In this document: positions 1 through 7,234 of the stretch, piece after piece | Numbering within the stretch: position 1 is the stretch's first letter | Layout of the letters: each line of letters opens with the position of its first letter | From: Desulfurococcales archaeon | GTDB taxonomy: Archaea; Thermoproteota; Thermoprotei_A; Sulfolobales; Fervidicoccaceae | DNA length: 23,364 nucleotides | NCBI GenBank assembly: GCA_027048265.1 | Contig: JALTXS010000025.1 | Location: forward strand, 1 to 23,364 | Reading direction: 5' to 3' | The notes under the pieces: generated by a model | Databases searched by the model: none | Told to the model about the DNA's origin: nothing | The model's input: the letters and a program-made list of their open reading frames with translations, nothing else | Program-made: the position numbers and the translations under genes

Positions 1-117
1 TAGGAAACGATAAAAGTGCATGTACTAAGGAAACCACGTCTATTATAAAACATGCTCGTGGCAAAAACCGAGAAGGTATAAGGGCATCTATACTTTTTTA
101 GTAAATCCAAGTTGAAG

Positions 118-143
118 AGAAAAATATCAATCTTAAGAAAAAC
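118..143 (-). terminator. Candidate T-run terminator of the surface-protein gene
   Basis: On the minus strand, two runs of five T residues (complement of A runs near 119-123 and 138-142) lie 25-50 bp beyond the stop codon of the surface-protein gene. Archaeal RNA polymerase typically stops at such runs. Positions 1-117 hold AT-rich sequence in which I see no gene. Confidence 0.35.
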
Positions 144-168
144 GGTTCAACTATAGAGGTTGTGATTT

Positions 169-1905
169 TTATCTTTTCAGAACGGCGGCTATGGCTATTA
201 TTGCGATTAGTGCTGCTGCTAGTAGAAGTGTATTGTTTCCGAAGACGTTACTGGTTTCGGGAGCCGGTTTTTCTTCCCCTTCTCCGGGCTCTTTTGTTGT
301 TTCTTGTTGCTCTTTTTCTCCTGCTTGCTCTGTTGGTTTGGTTGCCTGTGTTTCTTTAGGTGATTCTTCTTTTTCTGGCTCTGTTTCTTCCTTTTTGGTC
401 TGGGTTGCTGTTTCCTTGGTTTCTTGTTTAGTTTCTTGCGTTGTTTCTACTTGTTCTTTGGTTGTCATCTCCTTGGTTTCTGTTTCAGTTTGCGTACTTG
501 GAGGTGACTGTGTTGGGCTTTCTGCCTCGCGGTATTCGCTGGTTTCTGTGGAGGGCTTGGGCAGGCTGCCCTCTATTGTTACCTGGTAGGTCTGGTTGGT
601 GGGTGCTTTCTCTATTACCAGCTTGCCGGGCTGGGACTGAGTAACGTACTTGTCGAGTGGGGGCATGGGTTTGAGCTTCACGTTCTCTAGGGGCTTGTCG
701 AGCGCTATTACGGCCCTGTCTATGACCTCTCCTTTCTGGGAGGGGTCTCCCTTGAGGAGCTCGTTCAGTACCGTGAGTGCTCCCTCGTAGCCGGGGGTTC
801 TGCTGGTGGGTGCTAGGTAGACCTGATTTATCTCGACGACTATGGACCCCTTGGCCCCGTCTCCGCTTATCCTTATGGTCACGTCTATGGGTTTCTCGGC
901 TATGGTTATGTTGGGTGTTATGGGGAGGGTCTGGGAGCTAACCTCGAGGGGGACCTCCACGGGTGATATGGAGGCGGGGGCAGTCTGGGCCATGCCCGCT
1001 TTCCCGAGGAGGTCTATATACTCGAGGTAAGCGTCAAGCCAGGCCTTGGTGGCCCTGGCCTCGATGTCCACGTTGTAGGTTACCTTCTTGGGCTCTACTC
1101 TGAGGCCTATGTCGAAGCTTGCTTCAGCCTTTTCATTTATGAGCGTACCTATGAGTTCTTGGAGACGTGTTCCAAGCTTCTCAATGTCCTCCTGCTTAAC
1201 CCCGGCGTTATAGAGCGTGGCCTTGTACCATGTCACGTACTCGTTATAGTCCATCACGATAACCATCCTAATGCTACCAGAGACACCCTCGCTGGTAACA
1301 CTTAGTCCTTGGAGGTCCAGCTCCTCGAATCGTAGGAAGGTCATGCCAGTTTGGGCAAGCTGCATGTTGACAAGCCCTGCGTTAACCATGCCAAGCATCC
1401 CCCTAATCTGGTTCGCCACCTCGGGATCTATAGGTACCCTGAGGTCCACGTTCGCCTCAACCGTGGTCCTGAAGACATTCTCCTTGCCCTCCATTGGCTC
1501 GCTTGAAGCCTTCAGCACCACGGTACCATCCAGTGTGCTATTGCCCAGATTAACCTCCCTAAGCTCAACATTGACCTCGAAGTTTCCAGAGGTCATGCTG
1601 CCCTGGCCCTTGACCGTAACTTCTACCAGCTTCAGATTCAGCTCCTTTAAGAGTTCGAACGCGCCAGACCCCTTAACCTCAAGCACAAAACCTTCAGAAC
1701 CGTCAACCTGGGCGGGCTGTGCCTTAATGGATAGGTCCCCCTCACCGCGGGCATTGAAGTTGTCCAACGGTATCTTGGTTACGCCCCTTATCAGGAGGGT
1801 CCCGTCGCCATTGAGTATGAGCTCCAAGTCCTCTTGGAGCTGCTGGGCCGTTGCTGAGAGGGGAAACGCCATTAGGGCTAACAGCAAAACTGCCAGGATG
1901 CCCAT
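169..1905 (-). CDS. Secreted, C-terminally membrane-anchored surface protein with Thr/Glu-rich stalk (hypothetical)
   Basis: I recognise no family. From the ATG at 1905 the product has 578 aa. It opens with a signal peptide (hydrophobic residues 2-17, then small residues around ATAQQ as a likely cleavage site). A large beta-rich ectodomain follows to about residue 446. Next is a low-complexity stalk, about 447-550, made mostly of Thr, Glu, Lys, Pro and Gln, probably glycosylated. A terminal hydrophobic helix (about 559-575) ends in LKR and should anchor it in the membrane with the bulk outside. The frame stays open upstream to 2148, but I reject that extension: it would put about 80 non-signal residues before the signal peptide and overlap the next gene, and a TATA box lies about 30 bp before the 1905 ATG. 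A role in the cell envelope is inferred from architecture alone. Confidence 0.75.
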   Translation of the reverse strand: MGILAVLLLALMAFPLSATAQQLQEDLELILNGDGTLLIRGVTKIPLDNFNARGEGDLSIKAQPAQVDGSEGFVLEVKGSGAFELLKELNLKLVEVTVKGQGSMTSGNFEVNVELREVNLGNSTLDGTVVLKASSEPMEGKENVFRTTVEANVDLRVPIDPEVANQIRGMLGMVNAGLVNMQLAQTGMTFLRFEELDLQGLSVTSEGVSGSIRMVIVMDYNEYVTWYKATLYNAGVKQEDIEKLGTRLQELIGTLINEKAEASFDIGLRVEPKKVTYNVDIEARATKAWLDAYLEYIDLLGKAGMAQTAPASISPVEVPLEVSSQTLPITPNITIAEKPIDVTIRISGDGAKGSIVVEINQVYLAPTSRTPGYEGALTVLNELLKGDPSQKGEVIDRAVIALDKPLENVKLKPMPPLDKYVTQSQPGKLVIEKAPTNQTYQVTIEGSLPKPSTETSEYREAESPTQSPPSTQTETETKEMTTKEQVETTQETKQETKETATQTKKEETEPEKEESPKETQATKPTEQAGEKEQQETTKEPGEGEEKPAPETSNVFGNNTLLLAAALIAIIAIAAVLKR

Positions 1906-1934
1906 TCTAGTAGCTTCAAGTGTGCCCACATTCG

Positions 1935-1941
1935 TTTTATA
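1935..1941 (-). promoter_or_regulatory. TATA box for surface-protein gene
   Basis: On the minus strand the element reads TATAAAA, centred at 1938. A start 26 bp downstream would fall near 1912, giving a leader of only about 7 nt before the ATG at 1905. This near-leaderless layout decides the start codon. Confidence 0.55.
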
Positions 1942-1953
1942 TCTCGATATGGC

Positions 1954-1966
1954 TAGCATTATGCTA
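1954..1966. promoter_or_regulatory. 13-bp palindrome upstream of surface-protein TATA box
   Basis: TAGCAT-T-ATGCTA is a perfect inverted repeat with 6-bp arms and a 1-bp centre at 1960. It sits about 48 bp before the predicted transcription start of the surface-protein gene, just upstream of the TATA/BRE region. It is a candidate transcription-factor site; no factor is assigned. Confidence 0.35.
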
Positions 1967-2110
1967 TACACCTGGTAGATACTCTTGTGTAGAGGCACAT
2001 TATTTCTAACATCTATGGAGTCCCTTGGAACTACCTTGTTGCGTAGAGTAATAGTCGGTATAACCGGATATAACACTATCCCCTCGAACATCAACCCGGG
2101 TATATGGTAA

Positions 2111-2914
2111 CTATCCCATTCTGGCCACGAGAACGACATCCGAGCCAAGGATCTCCACGTGCCAGTGCGAGGCGAAGCCCGCTTCCACGAGCCTCTTCCC
2201 CAAAGTTCTGAGGAATCGAGCCTCCCTCCGGGTTATATCATCCCCACCCACCAGGCTCCTACGAGGCTCACTCACAACAACTCCCCTCACAGGCAACTTG
2301 GAAAGCCAATCAATGGGGTCAACCCCCCGCGTCCTGACAAGCACCCTGAGCACCCGTAGAACCAGGCCGAGCCCCGGCAGCGGTGCCCCCAGGCCCCCGA
2401 TGCGCTCTGCCAGGCTTGGGGAGGTTAGGTCCTCCCTCAGGATTACCAGCTCTACACCCGAGAGCCCTGCTGAAAACCTCCTAAGCTTCTCCACAGCGAG
2501 TGTGTCCCTTTCCACCGCGATATAATACCTGGGATGACAGGGCCACAGGGGAAGGGTTAGGGGGAAGAGCCCAGAGCCTAGGTCTATGACAGTATCTGTT
2601 CTAATGGCATCTAGTTGACTGCATATTATACGTGCTAGCCCCTCCAAGTCTGCCCTGCTCCTCTCATGTAACGGTACCTCAACCCCTGCTGGGCGGAACC
2701 TTCGAAGTGCATAGTAGGCCTGCTTTCTAACCTCTTTAACAGCCTCCTTCCAAGCCCGTGTTCTCCTGTCGATGGGGCCCAGGGGGTTTATCCCATGCTT
2801 TTCTAGAATGGGTGCCACTACATCCTCGGGAAACCGGGGCTCCACATCTATGATCTTTTCCAGGCGTCTGCCAAGTATCTCCCTCGCCAGTCTCTCCAGC
2901 TCCCGCGTGGCCAA
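2111..2914 (-). CDS. SAM-dependent methyltransferase, possibly FmrO/RmtB-like rRNA methyltransferase
   Basis: A 267-aa product with an all-helical, charged N-terminal domain (about 1-85) followed by a Rossmann methyltransferase core. Motif I is VIDLGSGLFPL (about residues 109-119), and an acidic ribose-contact residue follows in VERD. The layout of a helical N-terminal domain, then a glycine-rich motif with a following Leu-Pro-Leu stretch, resembles the FmrO (Rmt/Arm) family that methylates N7 of G1405 in 16S rRNA. That match is from memory and distant, so the substrate is uncertain. The start is TTG, chosen because GAGGG stands 7 nt before it. The gene is divergent from glnA across 193 bp of AT-rich DNA and is followed leftward by a 205-bp gap. 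Confidence 0.65.
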   Translation of the reverse strand: MATRELERLAREILGRRLEKIIDVEPRFPEDVVAPILEKHGINPLGPIDRRTRAWKEAVKEVRKQAYYALRRFRPAGVEVPLHERSRADLEGLARIICSQLDAIRTDTVIDLGSGLFPLTLPLWPCHPRYYIAVERDTLAVEKLRRFSAGLSGVELVILREDLTSPSLAERIGGLGAPLPGLGLVLRVLRVLVRTRGVDPIDWLSKLPVRGVVVSEPRRSLVGGDDITRREARFLRTLGKRLVEAGFASHWHVEILGSDVVLVARMG

Positions 2915-2951
2915 TCCTGTTCCCTCTTCCTATGTTCTGGGAGCATGTGTT

Positions 2952-2968
2952 TTTTACATTATGTAAAA
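2952..2968. promoter_or_regulatory. 17-bp palindrome in the glnA divergent control region (site 1)
   Basis: TTTTACAT-T-ATGTAAAA is a perfect inverted repeat, 8-bp arms around one base. It lies 38 bp upstream of the methyltransferase start and about 140 bp before glnA. The T-rich to A-rich dyad form is typical of Lrp/AsnC-type operators. Confidence 0.45.
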
Positions 2969-2971
2969 TTT

Positions 2972-2987
2972 GTCACTGTTAGTCACT
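2972..2987. repeat. Short direct repeat GTCACT, 10-bp period
   Basis: GTCACT occurs at 2972-2977 and again at 2982-2987, one helical turn apart, directly after palindrome site 1. It could help a regulator bind on one DNA face, or be chance. Confidence 0.25.
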
Positions 2988-3018
2988 AGAACTATTACAT
3001 AAAAGGGGTCTTTTATTG

Positions 3019-3037
3019 ATATTTTTCTAATATTTTT
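3019..3037. repeat. Phased T-tract repeat ATATTTTT
   Basis: ATATTTTT occurs at 3019-3026 and 3030-3037, an 11-bp step. T tracts phased with the helix favour DNA bending in this promoter region. Confidence 0.25.
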
Positions 3038-3052
3038 AGGGAAAGTATTATT

Positions 3053-3069
3053 TTTTTATTCAATAAAAA
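3053..3069. promoter_or_regulatory. 17-bp palindrome in the glnA promoter (site 2)
   Basis: TTTTTATT-C-AATAAAAA is a perfect inverted repeat, 8-bp arms around one base, centred 101 bp from the similar site at 2952-2968. It overlaps the best AT-rich candidate for the glnA TATA box, so a bound factor could block or modulate glnA transcription. Confidence 0.45.
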
Positions 3070-3107
3070 CCAGGGGTTCCGTAAAACATGCAGCCAGGTG
3101 AAATTTC

Positions 3108-4505
3108 GTGGACATAAACAGGATACTCGAGACACTTAAGGAAAAACAGGTTAGATGGATAAGCCTACACCTGACAGACCTCTTCGGAACCCTACACCAG
3201 GCAACCGTCAGCGCGTGGCAGTTCGACGAGAAAAGCGCCCAGAGGGGCTTCGGGAAGCTCGATGGGAGCAGCGTTAAAGGGTTTAAGGACATAAGCGAGA
3301 GCGACCTTGTACTCAAACCCGTACTAGACACCTTTGCCATAACCCCCTTTTCCGAGAAAACAGCCAGGTTCATATGCCAGATATACGACACGGGCGGTAA
3401 GACCAGGTATGAGAGAGACCCCCGCTATATTGCTGAGAAGGCAGAGCAGGTGCTTGCAGAGGAGGGCTTCACCGCCCTCATGGGGGCCGAGCCCGAGTTC
3501 TACTTCTTCCGCCGAATGGAGAGCTGGATAGGCAATGCAAGCACGGGGTACAGCATAGAGGTCGAGGAAGCAGGGTTTGACTACAAGGTCAACCAGGGGA
3601 TAAGCCCCAAGGAGGGCTACTACCCCGCGCCTCCCATAGACAAGACCGAGGCCCTAAGGAGAAGAACAGCAGAGGTGCTGGAGGACTATTTTGGCGTGAA
3701 GGTCGAGTCACACCACCATGAGGTAGGTGCGGCTGGCCAGGCGGAGATAAACACGCGCGCCGCCAGCCCGGTCAGGCTGGCGGATAATATACAGACTCTC
3801 AAGTATGTCGCCCGCAACGTTGCCCATGAGGCAGGATACATAGCCACATTCCTCCCCAAGCCAATATACGCTGACAATGGAAGCGGAATGCACGTCCACG
3901 CAAGCCTGTGGAAGGGAGAAGAGAACACGTTCTACGACGAGTCAGACGACTACGCTGAGGTAAGCCAGACGGCAAGATACTTCATAGGCGGACTCATAGA
4001 GCACGGTCGGAGCCTGTCTGCCATAGTAAGTCCAACGGTGAACAGCTACAAGAGGCTCGTACCCGGCTACGAGGCGCCCATATACCTGGCGTGGAGCAAG
4101 AGCAACCGGAGCGCCGCAGTACGTGTCCCAGTGTACCACAGGGGAGATGTTAAGGGTAAGAGGATAGAGTACAGGCCCCCTGACCCGAGCGCCAACCCCT
4201 ACCTGGCCTTCGCAGCAATCGTGCTCGCGGGGCTGGATGGTATAAAGAAGAAGATAGACCCCGGTGACCCGATAGACACGAATATCTACAAGCTGGGCGA
4301 GCAAAAGCGCAGAGAGCTGGGCATAAAGCAACTGCCCGCTACACTGCTAGAGGCCATCCAGGAGCTTGAGAGCGACAACGAGTACCTGAAACCCGCTTTC
4401 ACAAGCGATGTCATAGAGGGATACATCGAGATGAAGAAGAACGAGTGGACTCAGATAGAATACAGGGTCTCACCAGCCGAGATACACTTCTACTCAGGAG
4501 TCTAG
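3108..4505 (+). CDS. glnA: Glutamine synthetase, type I
   Basis: Catalyses ATP-dependent amidation of glutamate to glutamine, the main ammonia-assimilation step in the cytoplasm; type I enzymes are dodecamers. At 465 aa it is full length. Visible landmarks are the N-terminal DGSS..GF loop (52-59), metal-binding GAEPEF (127-131), HHHEVGAAGQAEI (202-214), the NGSGMHVH loop (257-264), RLVPGYEAP (316-324), the SKSNRSAAVRVP loop (330-341) and EYRPPDPSANPYLAF (354-368). The bacterial adenylylation motif NLYDLP is replaced by NIYKLG (392-397). The Tyr is kept but the context is lost, so control by adenylylation is unlikely; transcriptional or feedback control fits better. The start is GTG at 3108, chosen because GGTG lies 7 nt before it. 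It stands alone between a divergent and a convergent gene. Confidence 0.97.
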   Translation: MDINRILETLKEKQVRWISLHLTDLFGTLHQATVSAWQFDEKSAQRGFGKLDGSSVKGFKDISESDLVLKPVLDTFAITPFSEKTARFICQIYDTGGKTRYERDPRYIAEKAEQVLAEEGFTALMGAEPEFYFFRRMESWIGNASTGYSIEVEEAGFDYKVNQGISPKEGYYPAPPIDKTEALRRRTAEVLEDYFGVKVESHHHEVGAAGQAEINTRAASPVRLADNIQTLKYVARNVAHEAGYIATFLPKPIYADNGSGMHVHASLWKGEENTFYDESDDYAEVSQTARYFIGGLIEHGRSLSAIVSPTVNSYKRLVPGYEAPIYLAWSKSNRSAAVRVPVYHRGDVKGKRIEYRPPDPSANPYLAFAAIVLAGLDGIKKKIDPGDPIDTNIYKLGEQKRRELGIKQLPATLLEAIQELESDNEYLKPAFTSDVIEGYIEMKKNEWTQIEYRVSPAEIHFYSGV

Positions 4506-4518
4506 ACCCGAATACTTG

Positions 4519-4523
4519 TTTTT
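4519..4523 (+). terminator. T-run terminator after glnA
   Basis: A TTTTT run begins 14 bp after the glnA stop codon in the convergent glnA / coiled-coil-gene interval (4506-4653), which otherwise holds no recognisable gene. Confidence 0.4.
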
Positions 4524-4653
4524 ACTCCAAATAAATAACCAACCTATCATCCTCTACAAATTCCCCAGGTACCAAGATACAGGTATAGTGTCATCTTATG
4601 TAGAATTCTGGCCGTTGTTAACAGGCGAACAATATGGGGTAACAGTGCTAGTG

Positions 4654-5217
4654 CTATAGCATTCTCCATCTGGAGTCCTTGGAGCTGTAGTAAAGGAGCC
4701 CCCTCCTGTATAGCTCGTTAAACAGCTTACCCGCCCTCCCGAAAAGCTCCACACACGCAACGGGGTCACGCTCCCCCACGGTCTCGAGCCTCTCCCTGAA
4801 CTCCCTGTAGACACTCGGGTGCACAATCAGGGTATCGCCCTCAACCTCCATCACAACCCCTCCCATCTGCTCAAGCCTCTTAAGAACACGCTCATGCTCC
4901 TCAGGGTCCCCCTTTCCTAAGTCCTTGACTACCGAGACGTATCCCTTAGCATTCAGCGCGTCCAAGGCCCTCTGGAACAGGCTCGGGGGCCTGCTGCGCT
5001 CCTCCTTCTCCTGTGCCCGCATTTGCCTCCCACTGGCGTGTCTTTTCTTTAACTCTTGCAACTCTTCCTCAAGTTTTCCGACCCTCTCTTCCAGCCTGGC
5101 CACTCTTTCAACCAGCTCACCAAGGACCTCCTCCGAAACCAGCGCCAGCCCGGATTCTTCCAACTTTTCCCTCTTCCTCCCCTTTCTTCCAAGAAACTCG
5201 TCAAGGGTGGGAGCCAA
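4654..5217 (-). CDS. Coiled-coil protein of unknown function
   Basis: A 187-aa soluble protein I do not recognise. Residues about 1-20 are basic. Residues about 28-60 form a clear heptad-rich coiled coil (LVERVARLEERVGKLEEEL), which predicts dimerisation. A charged linker follows, and the C-terminal half (about 78-187) mixes helices and short strands and could be a small winged-helix or similar fold. The start is TTG, supported by GGAGGT 8 nt upstream. That Shine-Dalgarno site lies inside the last codons of the COG2401-type gene, whose stop is only 4 nt before this start, so the two are almost certainly co-transcribed and translationally linked. A functional tie to that ATPase is an inference from context. 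Confidence 0.75.
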   Translation of the reverse strand: MAPTLDEFLGRKGRKREKLEESGLALVSEEVLGELVERVARLEERVGKLEEELQELKKRHASGRQMRAQEKEERSRPPSLFQRALDALNAKGYVSVVKDLGKGDPEEHERVLKRLEQMGGVVMEVEGDTLIVHPSVYREFRERLETVGERDPVACVELFGRAGKLFNELYRRGLLYYSSKDSRWRML

Positions 5218-5221
5218 GGCG

Positions 5222-7213
5222 CTATACCTCCTGGCCCCTATAGGGTACCTTGACAGCTTTGCCGTAACCTGTGTATATTATGCTGTCCGGTTCTAGTGCT
5301 TGTAGTATCTCCCTCCTGTGGGTGCTTGCTACTAGAGTTATCCCCAGCTTCCTCACGAGTATTCCAAGTTTACGAGCCACGCGCATAGCCGTGAGGGGGT
5401 CCAGGTGGGCAAGGAACTCGTCGATGAGAAGAAGATTGGGCCTCTCCGCGAGTATGCTGGCCAGCTTGGCCCTCTCCTTCTGGCCTGTCGACAACTGGTC
5501 AAAGCGGGCCCTGTACATAACTGCATCGCTGAGCCCCACGGAGTTCAGCAGCTCAAGCGAAGAGTAGACGTCGCCAAGCTTTCTAAGCATATGCTCAAGG
5601 AGTGTCTCATCACCGAACACAGGCTCAGCCTCCCCCGGTATAAGGGCTGAGGCCCTCGTGTTTGGAGGAAGGCTTATACTCCCCTTATCGGGCTCCGCAT
5701 TAACTGCGCCTGTGGAGCCGTATATCAGCCGGAGTAGGGTTGTTTTACCGGCACCGCTTATGCCCACCAGAACCACGACCTCTCGGGGCTCTATCTCAAA
5801 GCTGGCGTCCTCGAGCACCATCTTTGTTACGGTCCTCTTCTCAACACCGAATGCCCTAAGCACCTCCTGGACAAGCGTGGGAAGCCCCTCCAGGTCAAGC
5901 GTGCTCTCATAGTACTTGGTGAGGCCCTCAACCCTAATAGGGCCTTCAAGGGGCTCTATCTCCGGCAGATGGGGCCGGTAGAGCCTCCCCCCGTGTAGCC
6001 GCGCGTGGGGGTCGTTTTCCAGAAAGAACCTTATCTTCTCCTCCGCCTCACCGTCCAGAGGGTAGAAGAGCACGGGCCTCCCGCTGGCCGTGTCCCATAG
6101 GTATTTGAAACCGACTTTCTCGAAGAAGGGGTTAAAGCGGGCCATCTGGGCTATCGTCTCCACAACCTTTTTCTTCCGCTTCATCTCAGGTACGCGTGCG
6201 TCCCTTATCCACTCGAGAGCCGCCTTAACGCTAAGGACCCCAAGCCCGTCGCCCCTGTAATCGGGGTGCACGACGACCCGGGCTATCCTGGCTGCCAGGT
6301 TGTCAACTCGAGAGAGTAGCGTCCTGTAGTTTTCCTCGCCCACGAGAGCCCTAGCGATGCTCCTTGAGCGGTAGCGTTTGAGTATCTCCCTGTACTTGCG
6401 GAAGAGCTGCATCTTCTGCTCCTTCTCAATGGGCCAGAACGTGGGGTGGAACCAGTCCGTTCCGAAGACCTTCTCCCTTATCATGGGCTCTATCTCGACC
6501 CTCCCGTCAACCACGAGCCGCCTGCTCATAAGGGGTATCGGGGTATCCACGCGGACGTAGGCCACATACCTGGGCTCGTATTCCCTTCTGGTGATGAGCT
6601 CTAATACCATAAACCTGCTGCTCGGAAGGCTCCCTCTGATCTCCTGGAGGACCATAGGGGTTCCATCGTTTGGGCACCGGGGCCTGGTGTTGGCCTCCTC
6701 ATAATGTCCGCAGACGGGGCATTTCCATATACCCACCTTCTCCTCCTTACTAGCATAGTGGTACTGTTCCAGTGTGAGGATGTTCTCATAGTCTTCCTGG
6801 GTGACGGCCTCTCGGGCCACTACAGTGTACTCATAACTTGCCCTTCCCGACCAGCTCTTCCTTGTCATAGTGTACCTTTTAGACCAGGAGGGCCATATCC
6901 TGACCCTAGACTCAGAGCCCCTGCCACCCACCATCCGGTCTAGGGTATAGGAGTCTCGGGGGAAGAAAAGGGTCCTGGAATCAACCTCGACGGGGGTGGT
7001 GCTGGGCGTTATGAGCACGGTCTCTCCAGGAACGAGCCATCGGGCTATGTTCCCGGGCATGTCAAGGAGTATCTTCTTACCCCCCTTGTCCACCTGTAGG
7101 AGCCCTCTCCACCTGTACCCCGTGGGGTACTCCCTTACCCCAGAAACCCTTGCCGTGAAGGCCATCCCCGGTACGATCCTTGGCAACGCGTTTCTCCTCC
7201 ACCCAGATACCAT
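5222..7213 (-). CDS. Soluble ABC-type ATPase fused to GNAT-like acetyltransferase domain (COG2401 type)
   Basis: A 663-aa multidomain protein. Residues 1-90 form an N-terminal beta domain. Residues 163-186 are a zinc-ribbon-like insert with CPVC (165-168) and a third Cys at 180; the expected fourth Cys is Asp183. Residues about 310-375 carry a GNAT acetyl-CoA loop, VVVHPDYRGDGLG (313-325). Residues about 425-663 form an ABC ATPase with Walker A GISGAGKTT (484-492), signature LSTGQ (574-578), Walker B LLLIDEF with catalytic Glu599, and H-loop His632. No membrane helix is present, so this is not a transporter subunit. The architecture matches archaeal COG2401, whose substrate I do not know. The ATG at 7213 is used; an internal ATG at residue 17 is possible. 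It lies 21 bp after the CitG-like gene and 4 bp before the coiled-coil gene. Confidence 0.85.
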   Translation of the reverse strand: MVSGWRRNALPRIVPGMAFTARVSGVREYPTGYRWRGLLQVDKGGKKILLDMPGNIARWLVPGETVLITPSTTPVEVDSRTLFFPRDSYTLDRMVGGRGSESRVRIWPSWSKRYTMTRKSWSGRASYEYTVVAREAVTQEDYENILTLEQYHYASKEEKVGIWKCPVCGHYEEANTRPRCPNDGTPMVLQEIRGSLPSSRFMVLELITRREYEPRYVAYVRVDTPIPLMSRRLVVDGRVEIEPMIREKVFGTDWFHPTFWPIEKEQKMQLFRKYREILKRYRSRSIARALVGEENYRTLLSRVDNLAARIARVVVHPDYRGDGLGVLSVKAALEWIRDARVPEMKRKKKVVETIAQMARFNPFFEKVGFKYLWDTASGRPVLFYPLDGEAEEKIRFFLENDPHARLHGGRLYRPHLPEIEPLEGPIRVEGLTKYYESTLDLEGLPTLVQEVLRAFGVEKRTVTKMVLEDASFEIEPREVVVLVGISGAGKTTLLRLIYGSTGAVNAEPDKGSISLPPNTRASALIPGEAEPVFGDETLLEHMLRKLGDVYSSLELLNSVGLSDAVMYRARFDQLSTGQKERAKLASILAERPNLLLIDEFLAHLDPLTAMRVARKLGILVRKLGITLVASTHRREILQALEPDSIIYTGYGKAVKVPYRGQEV

Positions 7214-7234
7214 GGCCAGCAGGTAGATGACACT

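Noticed and set aside
162..644. Several rightward open frames opposite the surface-protein stalk
   Set aside because: They are mirror images of the low-complexity Thr/Glu/Lys codons on the other strand, giving biased Ser/Val/Leu text with no ribosome site or domain.
1271..1978. 235-codon rightward open frame
   Set aside because: Antisense to the surface-protein gene; Ser/Thr/Pro-rich shadow text with no recognisable domain.
1906..2148. N-terminal extension of the surface protein (open frame to 2148)
   Set aside because: It would place 81 non-signal residues before a clear signal peptide and overlap the methyltransferase gene; the TATA box at 1935-1941 fits the ATG at 1905.
3942..4331. 129-codon leftward open frame inside glnA
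   Set aside because: Antisense shadow of a certain glutamine synthetase gene.
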